Source of the DNA: CAYTCZ01 sp964436315
GTDB lineage: Bacteria; Actinomycetota; Thermoleophilia; Gaiellales; Gaiellaceae
Length of the DNA: 25,032 nt
NCBI GenBank assembly: GCA_964436315.1
Contig: CAYTCZ010000055.1
Coordinates: 1-25,032 of the forward strand
Direction: 5' to 3'
Shown here: positions 14,877 through 22,639 of the stretch, one piece after another
How positions within the stretch are numbered: position 1 is the first letter of the stretch
How the letters are laid out: the number at the start of each line of letters is the position of its first letter
Notes under the pieces: generated by a model
The model's database searches: none
Seen by the model: the letters and a program-made list of their open reading frames with translations, nothing else
What the model was told of the DNA's origin: nothing
Made by a program: the position numbers and the translations under genes

Positions 14877-16163
14877 ATGGATGAAAGAAGCCGAATCTCC
14901 AGAAGTTTCGCCCGGATCCTGCTTCTGCTCCTCGTGGGTGGATCCCTGGCGATTGCGCTGGCCGCCTGCGGCGCAGCAGAGAAGACGGCATCATCAAACG
15001 ACGCTCAACCCGTCGAAGCCGGCGATGCCGAGCCCTTGGAGGAGGCGCGGGCCGAGCTCGCTGAGCTGGCAACGAAGATCCGCGGAATCCTCGATGGGTT
15101 CAAAGCCGAGGATCCCGACAACGAGCTGATCAAGAAGATCGAGGGCTACCTCGGCGTCCTCGAGGAGCAGCCGATTCTGAGCGCCGAGGAGGCAGAGGCG
15201 GCAAGCCTGCCCGAGCAGGAGCTCCGTTCCGATCCGCCCGATCCCACCTCGATTCCCGATCCCGTGCGGCGCTACGCGCCGGTCGTCTACTTGCACCCGA
15301 ACGAGTGGCTCTATCCGATAGACGCGGACCTCTTCCTTGCCCAGTCGACCCTCATGTGGGCGCATGCGGATTGCGAGGCAAACGCGATCGCGGCTGGCGC
15401 TCACCTGGAATCAGACGGAGGCCTGCCCCCGCTTGACGCAGATCAGTTGGGCACCGGCGGGTACTCCCATCCTGCCGGCTGCGCAGGAGAGGGCAGCGCA
15501 TATGCCTCCGACGAACTGACCCGGCCCGAGCAAACAGGCGAGGAGAGGCCGCTCGGTCTGCCCCTGACAGAGGGCTTCTTTCTCGAGCTCGACGATGCCT
15601 ACCGCTTCGGCGATCCGATCGCCGCCACCAGTGGCAAGGCTGACGGCATTCCCGTCTACTTCGAGTACGAGCCCAACCGCTTCGTTACCTACTGGATCCT
15701 CTACGGGGCAAGCGCATCGCCCGTCCCGGACCCGCAGTTCTACGCGGAGGCGACCATTCTCGCCCACGAGGGAGACTGGGAGCACGTCAGCGTTCGGCTT
15801 AACGAGCGCGATGAGGCAACGCATGTTTTCTACGCCTCCCACGGCGAGGGGCAGGAGCTTGCCTGGGCCGACGTTCCCAAGGAGGAGGGAACCCATCCGA
15901 TCGTCTACTCGGCCTGGGGAAGCCACGCCTCGAACCCCGAGACGGGTGTCTTCGAACTCGACTGCCCCTTCTCCGACGCGTGCTTCTACGATTTCGTCGA
16001 GTCCTCGGAAACGGGCTGGCGAACCTGGGAGCACCTGCGCTCGGCCCGTGAAGAGCCCTGGTACGGCTTCGGCGGGGCCTGGGGAACGAACTGGCCGACG
16101 AAGAAGCTCTCCGGGGCACTGGGACCGTCGAGCTACAAGGGGCCGGCGCCCGAAAGCTGGTAG
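14877..16163 (+). CDS. secreted lipoprotein with Vps62-like domain
   Basis: This 428-residue protein has a lipoprotein signal: basic start, then LLLLLVGGSLAIALAAC with the lipobox cysteine at Cys31, so it should be lipid-anchored outside the membrane. Residues about 35-110 are acidic and helical. The rest resembles Vps62-related proteins: RRYAPVVYLHPNEWLYPID, ATILAHEGDWEHVSVRL, VFYASHGEGQ and HPIVYSAWGSHAS. The histidines and acidic residues in these motifs (HEGDWEH, SHGEG) look like a conserved polar site, perhaps metal-binding or catalytic, but no activity is known to me. The ATG at 14877 follows GAGGTGG by seven bases. The next gene starts 10 bases after its stop, so the two form an operon. 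Confidence 0.8.
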   Translation: MDERSRISRSFARILLLLLVGGSLAIALAACGAAEKTASSNDAQPVEAGDAEPLEEARAELAELATKIRGILDGFKAEDPDNELIKKIEGYLGVLEEQPILSAEEAEAASLPEQELRSDPPDPTSIPDPVRRYAPVVYLHPNEWLYPIDADLFLAQSTLMWAHADCEANAIAAGAHLESDGGLPPLDADQLGTGGYSHPAGCAGEGSAYASDELTRPEQTGEERPLGLPLTEGFFLELDDAYRFGDPIAATSGKADGIPVYFEYEPNRFVTYWILYGASASPVPDPQFYAEATILAHEGDWEHVSVRLNERDEATHVFYASHGEGQELAWADVPKEEGTHPIVYSAWGSHASNPETGVFELDCPFSDACFYDFVESSETGWRTWEHLRSAREEPWYGFGGAWGTNWPTKKLSGALGPSSYKGPAPESW

Positions 16164-16173
16164 TGGGGCGACG

Positions 16174-17511
16174 ATGAGTTTCTTCCGGTTCCGCCTCTAC
16201 GTTCGAAACAACCTCTGGATCGTGCCCGCGATCTTTGTCTTCTGGGCAATCCTGCTGTCACAGGTCGTCCCCAGTCTCGACCAGAACCTCGGGGAGTCCG
16301 TCGATATTGGCTTCGACGGGGCCGCGGCACGGACGATGCTCGCAGCGATCGCCGCCGGGATGATCACCTTCACCGGCTTCGTCTTCTCGATCGTGCTCGT
16401 CGCCATCCAGTTCGGAAGTAGCCACTTCTCCCCGCGCTTACGTGTCCTCGTCCGCGATCGCTCGATGAAGCTTGCACTAGGGACATTCGTCGCCACGTTC
16501 ATCTACGCGTTGCTCGTGATCGGCCAGGTGCAGCCGGCCGACGACCCGAGCTTCGTCCCCAATCTCTCCGTTGCGGTCGCGGTTCTTCTCCTGCTTGCGA
16601 GTGTCGCGATGTTCATCAACCTCATTCACAAGACCGCCAAGGCTCTTCGTGTGGCGAGCGTCGTCAGTTCGATCGCAAGGGAGGGCGGCCTAGTCATCGA
16701 CGGCTTGTATCCACAACCGGCAACGGGGCCCGAGTCGGAGCACGAACCGCAGGGTTCTGCGGACACGGCAGAGTCGTTCCAAGCGGCGCTTCACCTCGAG
16801 CGCTCCGGAGTCCTGCGATCAATCGATCAGCCACGGCTGGTACGGACGGCGACGCGGGCAGGCGCGGAGGTCGTCCTCGTACCCGCGGTCGGCGACTTCG
16901 TTCCCGCTGGCACGCCGCTCTTCTACGTCTTCGGCGGCCGCAAGCGCCTGAGTCACCGAAGCCTCCGACGATCCATCGCACTGGGTGACGAACGGACGAT
17001 CGAACAGGATCCACGATTTGCGCTCCGCCTTCTCGTCGACATCGCCAACAAAGGCCTCTCACCAGGAATCAACGACCCAACCACTGCTGTGCAGACACTC
17101 GATCAGATCGAGGCACTGCTCAGGCAGATAGCAAGTCGGCGACTCGACATCGGTGAGGTCAGAGACCGTGATGGACAGCTGCGACTCCACTTTCCGGCCC
17201 CCACTTGGGAGGACTTCGTCGAGCTAGGAATCGGCGAGATTCGACGCTACGGCGAAGGTTCACCGCAGGTGGCCCGCAGGCTTCGGGCGCTTCTTGAGGA
17301 CCTTCTCGAGGAAGTGCCGAGCTTCAGGCGAGCTGCAGTCCGGGACCAGATGCGTCTCCTCGAGCTGAGCGTCAAGCGCTCGTTCCGCGATGCGGATGAA
17401 CGCCAGCGGGCGGCGCGGGCGGACCGTCAAGGGATTGGAAGCACGCGGACCGACGGTGTGTTTCGCGGCGTCGGCTCAGAAGCCGCACGGCACGAAGCGG
17501 GGGCAGCATGA
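16174..17511 (+). CDS. DUF2254 membrane protein (copy 1)
   Basis: This 445-residue protein begins with about four transmembrane helices in the first 150 residues, including the DUF2254 hallmark AAGMITFTGFVFSIVLVAIQ followed by FGSSHFSPRL. A large soluble part then contains LVPAVGDFVPAGTPLFYVFG and LVDIANKGLSPGINDPTTAV, the second family signature. The function of DUF2254 is unknown. The ATG at 16174 is preceded by GGGGCGACG, a modest ribosome site. The open frame above it overlaps the lipoprotein gene in another frame and is not coding. It is coupled to the lipoprotein and faces a second DUF2254 gene on the opposite strand. Confidence 0.9.
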   Translation: MSFFRFRLYVRNNLWIVPAIFVFWAILLSQVVPSLDQNLGESVDIGFDGAAARTMLAAIAAGMITFTGFVFSIVLVAIQFGSSHFSPRLRVLVRDRSMKLALGTFVATFIYALLVIGQVQPADDPSFVPNLSVAVAVLLLLASVAMFINLIHKTAKALRVASVVSSIAREGGLVIDGLYPQPATGPESEHEPQGSADTAESFQAALHLERSGVLRSIDQPRLVRTATRAGAEVVLVPAVGDFVPAGTPLFYVFGGRKRLSHRSLRRSIALGDERTIEQDPRFALRLLVDIANKGLSPGINDPTTAVQTLDQIEALLRQIASRRLDIGEVRDRDGQLRLHFPAPTWEDFVELGIGEIRRYGEGSPQVARRLRALLEDLLEEVPSFRRAAVRDQMRLLELSVKRSFRDADERQRAARADRQGIGSTRTDGVFRGVGSEAARHEAGAA

Positions 17512-17553
17512 ACGGCGACCGCGCTGGCGAGCGCCGCGGTTGCGAACGCCCGT

Positions 17554-17649
17554 GTGTGGCGACGGCTGGTCGCGGTCGTCCCGCTCCTCGCCATCATGCT
17601 GCTCGTCCTCCAGCACATGGAAATGAGCGAAGAGCCCGCTGGCTGTTAG
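17554..17649 (+). CDS. possible one-helix mini-protein after DUF2254
   Basis: After the DUF2254 stop the same frame stays open for 45 codons and includes RRLVAVVPLLAIMLLVLQHM, a clear hydrophobic helix, then a short acidic tail and a TAG at 17647-17649. A GTG at 17554 would give a 31-residue protein. There is no clear ribosome site. It could equally be a read-through extension or a former C-terminal helix cut off by a new stop. Confidence 0.25.
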   Translation: MWRRLVAVVPLLAIMLLVLQHMEMSEEPAGC

Positions 17650-18971
17650 CCGTTCGGCGAGGTTACCGCGAGAGTCTCGTCGCCCCTCCGCGGAGAGCCG
17701 ATTCCCTGGCGGTCTCGGACCGCCGCGATCTGACGCTCCGGCGCCTCGGCGAAGGTGCGGCCGACGCTCGACTCTAGCAACGCGAGCTGGGCCTCGACCG
17801 CGGGCTGGCGATACGACGGCACGATGGCCTGGAGGTCTTCGAGCAACGCGCGAAGTCTGCGGGTGATCTGCACCGACGTCTCGCCGAAGAAGCGCGTCTC
17901 GTCGAGTGCGATGCTGAGGAAGTCCTCCCAGGATGGTGTCGGGTAGCGAAGCCGCACCCGTCCCGCCTCGTCGCGGAGCACGCCCGGAGTGAGTCGCCTT
18001 CCCGCGAGCAGCCGCAGCAGGATCTCTATCTGGTCGAGAGCCTGGGCGGACGTGGTGGGATCGTTCACGCCCGGCGAGAGCGCCTTAGAAGAGATGTCGG
18101 CAAGGAGCCGGAAGACGAACGCCGGATCCTGTCGCGTCGTGCGCTCGTCGCCGAGCGCGACCGATCCCTGCAGCCGCTTCTCATCGATATCGGCGCCGCC
18201 CCCGTGGACGCGAAACAGTGGCGCCTCGGAGACGAGTAGGTCACCGACCCGCGGGATGAGTTCGATGACGACGTCCGAATCGCGCGCGAACTCGACGAGG
18301 CCACGCACATCGACGCTCTGGAGGATTCCCGGTTCGCCGCGGTAGTCGACCACCCTACACCGCTCCTCGGCGGGAAGGTTCGGCTCGGCTTCCTCGGCGG
18401 CGCTGTCGGGCGCCGGCTCGGGGTAGGTCCGACGCATCAGGGCGGCCCCGTCCCTGCCCAGCTCTGCGACCACCGCCGCAACCCTGAGGCCCTGGGTGGT
18501 CCGATGGATCAGGCGCAGAAACATGAGCATGCTGAGCAGAAGCAGAATCACCGCGGCGGAGACCGAGTTGTCCGGGACGAAGTTCGGGTCGGGGGAGGTG
18601 CCGATCGTCCGAAGCACGGCCAGTGCATAGATGAACGTGGCCATGAACATCCCGAGCGCAAGCTTGGTGGTGCGGTCGCGGAGGAACCGACGAAGCATGC
18701 GTGGAGAGAACTCGCTCGAGCCAAACTGGACCGCGAGCAGGAGGATCGAAAAGACGAAGCCCGTGAACGTGATCATCCCACCTGCTATCGCGCCCAAAAT
18801 CGCCACGGCAGCACCGCCGCCAAACTTGATCCCGATCGAGGAGGTCGTTCGCTCGTCGATTTCGGGAAGGACGAACCCCAGCACGATCGCGAGCGTGGCG
18901 AGGAGCGCCGGCACGATCCAGATGCTGTTTCGCACATACTCTTCGATTCGCCAGCGCGTTCGCCAAGACAT
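17646..18971 (-). CDS. DUF2254 membrane protein (copy 2)
   Basis: This 441-residue protein is related to copy 1 along its whole length. Four N-terminal membrane helices include GMITFTGFVFSILLLAVQFG followed by SSEFSPRML. The soluble part has LADISSKALSPGVNDPTTSA and the C-terminal DRQGIGSPRRG that also ends copy 1. A negatively charged insert at about 200-215 (Glu/Ala-rich) differs between the two. The ATG at 18969-18971 is fixed by GGAGG seven bases upstream. The open frame continues above it to 19304, but without a ribosome site or domain. The gene converges on copy 1 with about 134 bases between the stops. The function is unknown. Confidence 0.9.
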   Translation of the reverse strand: MSWRTRWRIEEYVRNSIWIVPALLATLAIVLGFVLPEIDERTTSSIGIKFGGGAAVAILGAIAGGMITFTGFVFSILLLAVQFGSSEFSPRMLRRFLRDRTTKLALGMFMATFIYALAVLRTIGTSPDPNFVPDNSVSAAVILLLLSMLMFLRLIHRTTQGLRVAAVVAELGRDGAALMRRTYPEPAPDSAAEEAEPNLPAEERCRVVDYRGEPGILQSVDVRGLVEFARDSDVVIELIPRVGDLLVSEAPLFRVHGGGADIDEKRLQGSVALGDERTTRQDPAFVFRLLADISSKALSPGVNDPTTSAQALDQIEILLRLLAGRRLTPGVLRDEAGRVRLRYPTPSWEDFLSIALDETRFFGETSVQITRRLRALLEDLQAIVPSYRQPAVEAQLALLESSVGRTFAEAPERQIAAVRDRQGIGSPRRGDETLAVTSPNG

Positions 18972-19302
18972 TCGAATACCTCCGGTTGTGGACCTGCGGT
19001 GCTCGTCGAGCCGAGCCGGTGAAGCCTTCCAGAAATCGGCACGATGATCACTTGTGTCCTGGGATGCTCGAGCAGACGGCCGACCGCCGCGGGCGCGAGG
19101 GAGTGGAATGGCTGCACGCGACAGCGCAGCAGGCTGGCGTCGCACACGAGGTCGCCGGCTACGCGAAGCGACGAACAGGAGAGGAGGCGGGGTGTTTCCG
19201 CCGCCTCGTCCGGCCGAATGCACGGCAACGATCCAGGCCGCTGACCTATCTGGCATCGTCCTTCTGGAGTGCGTCACGACCAAGGTGCCGTGAGCCGACT
19301 GC
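18972..19302. other. 331-base stretch without a convincing gene
   Basis: This lies between the divergent starts of DUF2254 copy 2 and the GAP-family gene. The plus strand has an open frame containing EQTADRRGREGVEWLHATAQ, which faintly recalls a universal stress protein helix, but there is no start with a ribosome site and the remainder has no pattern. GAGGCGG (19184-19190) and CCGCCTC (19201-19207) can pair. The region probably holds the two promoters and perhaps a gene remnant. Confidence 0.4.
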
Positions 19303-19971
19303 ATGGACGAAGTAGCCCGAATCCTGTTCTACGGGCTCGCAGCAGCGGCCAGCCCGATCACGCTCTTGGCGACGTTCGTTGTCCTCAGGAGCGGGCACGG
19401 GCGGTTGACTGGCGCCGCATTCATGGTCGCATTCCTGTTCGGCCAATCGGTCGCCTTCCTCGTTGCCTTCTTTGTCGGCGCGGCCTTCACGGCGAACGAA
19501 CACAGCACCCTAGCCGCCTACCTTGAGTTTGCAGGCGGCTGTGCTCTGCTTGTCCTTGCCTGGCGCGCACGGCCCCCGCACGAGCCAACGGCCGCGGGCA
19601 GCGCACCGAGGACAGAGGCCCTTTTTACAAGGCTGGAACGAGTCAACCTCGGAGTTGCCTTGGGGATCGGGATCATGCTCGGGATCGGCACAAAGCGGCT
19701 GGCTATCACGATCGTCGCTGCGACTACGGTGGCCCTCTCCGGGCTGAGTCCCCTCGAGGAAGTCGGCCTGGGCTGCCTCTACGTGGTGGTTGCGACATTG
19801 GTCGTGTGGGTTCCGGTCAGCCTCTATCTGATCTTCGGGAAGCGGGCAGACGAGTTGATGGGGTGCGTGCAGGTCTGGGTCACGGCGCAGACACAGATGC
19901 TCATCTTCATCTCGGCGCTCGTGCTCGGCGTGCTCTTCATCCTCGATGCGACCATTCGGCTCGCGGTCTAG
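19303..19971 (+). CDS. GAP/SfLAP-family membrane protein
   Basis: This 222-residue protein has about six transmembrane helices. The first, YGLAAAASPITLLATFVVL, contains the Ser-Pro pair typical of GAP (SfLAP, sulfolipid-addressing-protein-like) proteins, which are distant relatives of LysE exporters. VALGIGIMLGIGTKRLAITI in the middle and a final helix ending LGVLFILDATIRLAV also fit. Mycobacterial relatives help glycolipids reach the surface, but the cargo here is unknown. The ATG at 19303 has only a weak ribosome site. Its last codons and the sequence after it recur downstream of the CLC gene (repeat at 21649), showing that a related gene once stood there. Confidence 0.82.
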   Translation: MDEVARILFYGLAAAASPITLLATFVVLRSGHGRLTGAAFMVAFLFGQSVAFLVAFFVGAAFTANEHSTLAAYLEFAGGCALLVLAWRARPPHEPTAAGSAPRTEALFTRLERVNLGVALGIGIMLGIGTKRLAITIVAATTVALSGLSPLEEVGLGCLYVVVATLVVWVPVSLYLIFGKRADELMGCVQVWVTAQTQMLIFISALVLGVLFILDATIRLAV

Positions 19972-20085
19972 ACGAAGGCCAGCCGGAGACTCACATATCG
20001 TGGCGCGAGTGGAAGGGCTGACGGCGCTCCTAGCGATCCTCGCGGCAATCTCGTCGGCCTCGCCGCGACGCTCTGGCAAAGAGCA
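19929..20085 (+). repeat. flanking direct repeat, upstream copy (GAP tail plus DMT head)
   Basis: This comprises the last 43 bases of the GAP-family gene and a decayed start of a DMT transporter. The latter reads GTG then EGLTALLAILAAISS before a one-base loss and a stop. It aligns with 21649-21802, including CCTCGATGCGACC, CTCCTrGCGATC and GCGACGCTCTGGCA. In the DMT part roughly four of five bases agree by eye. The copies lie on either side of the CLC gene, about 1.72 kb apart. Confidence 0.7.
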
Positions 20086-20198
20086 ATGACAAACCCGGGA
20101 GCTGCGGCACCGAGAAGTCGATCGGCTTCCCTAGTCTTCTGTCCGACCGGGTCTGACTACTGGAGTTCGTTGTGTGAGCCAGCGGCGACCTGAAGTAG

Positions 20199-21530
20199 AT
20201 GAATGACGCAGTATCAACTCCGCCGGCTGATCCGGCCTCGCTGATTCAGAGCAAGGGCTACCGCGCGCTGCTGCTCCTGGCTGCGGTCGTCGGTGCCTTG
20301 GTCTCGCTCGCGGCCTGGGGCTTCCTCGAGTTGCTGCACCACATGCAGCAGTGGATCTTCAAAGATCTCCCGGGCGAGTTGGGCTTCGACTCCGTGCCCA
20401 CGTGGTGGCCGCTTCCGTGGCTCGCTCTGGCAGGTCTGCTCGTCGCGTTTGCCATCGTGCGCCTGCCAGGACACGGGGGCCACGTCCCCTGGAGGGGCCT
20501 TGACGGTGGAGGACCGACCCAGCCGATCGATCTTCCCGGCGTCATGCTTGCCGCGCTCGCCGGCCTCGGGCTTGGCGTCGTACTGGGCCCCGAGGCACCC
20601 TTGATCGCCCTCGGCGCCGGGCTCGCGATCTTCGCCGTCCGCCGGGTCAAAAGCGATGCGCCCGATCAGGTCGTTTCGGTCTTGGCGGCAGCCGGGAGCT
20701 TCGCTGCCATTTCCTCGATCTTTGGCTCGCCGGTGATCGGTGCAGTGATCATCGTGGAAGCCCTCGGATTGGGCGGGGCGACCTTGACGGTCGTGCTCCT
20801 CCCGGGACTCCTCGCCGCGGGAGTCGGTTCGCTTGTCTTCATTGGGATGGGAGCCTGGACGGGGCTTTCGACAACTGACTATGCGCTGAGCGCGCTTTCC
20901 CTGCCCACGTTCTCCCGGCCTGACTTCGCCGATTTCGGTTGGACGATCGTGCTCGCCGTTGCGGCCGCCGTTCTCACCGTCGTCATCGTCGAAATCGCGG
21001 GAAGATCCGAACGAGTAGTGACAGAGCGGCCGTTCGCGTTCATGGTGGCTGCGGGGCTTGCGATCGGCGGGATTGCGATCGTCTTCTCCGAGGCAACCGG
21101 CGAGCCGGCCAATCTGGTGCTCTTCTCCGGGCAGGAGGCATTTGGCCCGCTCGTCGACCAGGCCTCGACTCTGTCCCGATCTACGCTCGCGTTGCTGATC
21201 CTCTTCAAGGGGCTTGCCTGGGCTATCTCTATGGGCAGCTTTCGGGGTGGCCCGACGTTCCCTGCTCTACTCCTAGGTGTCGCTGCAGGGCTCATGGTTG
21301 CCGACCTGCCGGGGCTTTCCGAAACGCCAGCGGTGGCCGTGCTTATGGGCGCTTTTTGCGTCTCAATCCTGAGACTTCCGCTGGCATCCGTCATCATCGC
21401 GATGGTCTTGACGTCCCAAGCCGGGCTGGGGGCACTTCCGCTCATCATTGTCGGGGTTGTCGTCGCGTATGTGACGGTCGAGGTGCTCCATGCGCGTCGC
21501 TTCTCGGTCTTCGGCACGGTGCAAGCGTGA
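20199..21530 (+). CDS. CLC-family chloride channel/transporter, atypical
   Basis: This 443-residue membrane protein has the CLC fold's helix pattern and length. The N-terminal selectivity loop is GHGGHVPWRG. The gating-glutamate motif is VLGPEAPLIALG with Glu132, which corresponds to Glu148 of the E. coli transporter. SSIFGSPVIGAVIIVEALG matches the FNAPLAGxxFxxEE segment, but the second acid, the internal proton glutamate (Glu203 in E. coli), is Ala188 here. SFRGGPTFPALLLG corresponds to GGIFAPML. A CLC with the gate but without the proton glutamate may be a channel or a weakly coupled exchanger; this is inference. The ATG at 20199 has only a weak ribosome site (GAAG). The gene is flanked by direct repeats. 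Confidence 0.88.
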   Translation: MNDAVSTPPADPASLIQSKGYRALLLLAAVVGALVSLAAWGFLELLHHMQQWIFKDLPGELGFDSVPTWWPLPWLALAGLLVAFAIVRLPGHGGHVPWRGLDGGGPTQPIDLPGVMLAALAGLGLGVVLGPEAPLIALGAGLAIFAVRRVKSDAPDQVVSVLAAAGSFAAISSIFGSPVIGAVIIVEALGLGGATLTVVLLPGLLAAGVGSLVFIGMGAWTGLSTTDYALSALSLPTFSRPDFADFGWTIVLAVAAAVLTVVIVEIAGRSERVVTERPFAFMVAAGLAIGGIAIVFSEATGEPANLVLFSGQEAFGPLVDQASTLSRSTLALLILFKGLAWAISMGSFRGGPTFPALLLGVAAGLMVADLPGLSETPAVAVLMGAFCVSILRLPLASVIIAMVLTSQAGLGALPLIIVGVVVAYVTVEVLHARRFSVFGTVQA

Positions 21531-21648
21531 GAGTCGTGTTGCGTCTCGCGCATGGGTGGTACCTAATCGATCCTGAACGACTCCGTCCCGTTCGCGAGAC
21601 TCAGGAAGCGCAGGCCGCCAGCTCCCAGCAGTTCATTCGAAGTATCCG

Positions 21649-21802
21649 CGCGCTCCTCGTCCTCGATGCGACCGTCCGGCTCCTGCGAATGTCAGCCTGG
21701 AACTCCCGTATCGTTGAGACGAAATGGAAAGGCTACCGGCACTCCTGGCGATCTTGGCGGCGATCTCCTTTGCCTTCGCTGCGACGCTCTGGCAGCGTGC
21801 CA
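21649..21802 (+). repeat. flanking direct repeat, downstream copy (GAP tail plus DMT head)
   Basis: This is the counterpart of 19929-20085. It begins with the fragment ALLVLDATVRLL, the last helix of a second GAP-family protein whose body is missing, and runs into the start of the DMT gene at 21724. In 21531-21648, between the CLC stop and this repeat, I see no gene. Confidence 0.7.
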
Positions 21803-22106
21803 CCCTGGACGAAGGGATAGAGGCCGGGAAGCCGACGGGGTTTGCAAGGCTCCTGACGAACTGGGTCTGGCTCTTGGGTTTAGTCGCGCAGATCTTCGGT
21901 GTCCTGCTCCAGGCGCTGCACTCGACCGGGGGCGCGTCTCTATCATCCAGCCGCTGCTCGTGACCACGATCATCTGGGCGCTCCCGCTTGGTTACTTCCT
22001 CACGAACCAGACGGTCACACGGCGCTACGGGCTGGGAGCGGCGATCTGTATCGCCATCATGGTGTTCAGTAGACGCGACGGTGCGGGCGGGAAGACGGCA
22101 GCCTAG
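21724..22106 (+). pseudogene. frameshifted half-size DMT transporter
   Basis: From the ATG at 21724, one frame reads MERLPALLAILAAISFAFAA and NWVWLLGLVAQIFGVLLQAL, the first helices of a drug/metabolite transporter. At about 21925 a single missing base moves the sense to another frame, ALDRGRVSIIQPLLVTTIIW, then ALPLGYFLTNQTVTRRYGLG, ending at 22104-22106. Restoring one G in GCGCTG-CACTCGACC would join the two. Even then the protein would be about 127 residues, only the first half of a normal transporter of this family. It may be a sequencing error in a four-helix protein, or a true pseudogene. The head of this gene is duplicated upstream of the CLC gene. Confidence 0.7.
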
Positions 22107-22124
22107 TTCATTTGGGGCGGCTTC

Positions 22125-22475
22125 GTGCTCATCGCCCCACTCGTCCTGCTCTGGAGCCCCACCCGGGCGACCAGCAACCTCGTCACCGTCCTCGTCCTAA
22201 TCGCCTTCGCCGCAGTGGGCCTCGCCGCTCTCCGTCGCCAGATCGTCGCCGAGTTTCCCGACGCGATCTTCGGCGAGGGCTGGAGCCTGCTCGGCTGGGC
22301 GAGCGAGGTAACCAGTTCGGCGACCTCGCGGGTGCGAGACGAACCGGCCGCGGCCACGACCGCGGAGACAGGTCGCGTCGAGGGCCTGGAGGCCCTGGCC
22401 GCTCTTCGGGACAGCGGCGAAATCACGCAGGCCGAATACGAATCCCGGGCGGCGCGGATTCTGGGAGAGGAGTAG
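22125..22475 (+). CDS. membrane-anchored SHOCT-domain protein (copy 1)
   Basis: This 116-residue protein has two short hydrophobic segments (about 1-10 and 18-36) and a polar linker. It ends in a SHOCT domain at about 86-114: GLEALAALRDSGEITQAEYE followed by SRAARIL. SHOCT is a short helical module at the C-terminus of many bacterial membrane proteins and is thought to aid oligomerisation. The start is the GTG at 22125; only a weak GGGGCGG precedes it. Upstream, the frame closes at the stop of the DMT remnant. It converges on the glutamate decarboxylase gene with about 160 bases between, in which I see only a six-base inverted repeat (GTTTGC/GCAAAC). Confidence 0.75.
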   Translation: MLIAPLVLLWSPTRATSNLVTVLVLIAFAAVGLAALRRQIVAEFPDAIFGEGWSLLGWASEVTSSATSRVRDEPAAATTAETGRVEGLEALAALRDSGEITQAEYESRAARILGEE

Positions 22476-22639
22476 ACACTCTGCGACCGGCTCGGACGGG
22501 TGGCGTCTGCGTCGCGTCAGATTCGACCCTCGTCCCACGCTCAGGGCCAGATCCACATCCATCCATGCCGCTGACTCGGAGGGTTTGCGCATTCCACTCT
22601 GTTGGCAAACGCCGGACGAAACATGGCTGCACTGCCTAG

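Noticed and set aside
15595..16173. N-terminal extension of the DUF2254 frame
   Set aside because: It overlaps the Vps62-like lipoprotein in another frame and has no family pattern. The ATG at 16174 begins the true domain.
19184..19207. GAGGCGG/CCGCCTC hairpin as a terminator
   Set aside because: It has no T-run on either strand, and no gene ends next to it.
19044..19244. Possible universal stress protein remnant
   Set aside because: Only one helix-like stretch (GREGVEWLHATAQQAG) is suggestive. There is no second motif, so it was not called as a gene.
18972..19304. N-terminal extension of the second DUF2254 protein
   Set aside because: The strong ribosome site sits before the ATG at 18971, and the extension is low-complexity Arg/Ser/Pro sequence.
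22567..22615. GTTTGC/GCAAAC inverted repeat between convergent genes
   Set aside because: A six-base stem with a 16-base loop is too weak to call a terminator.
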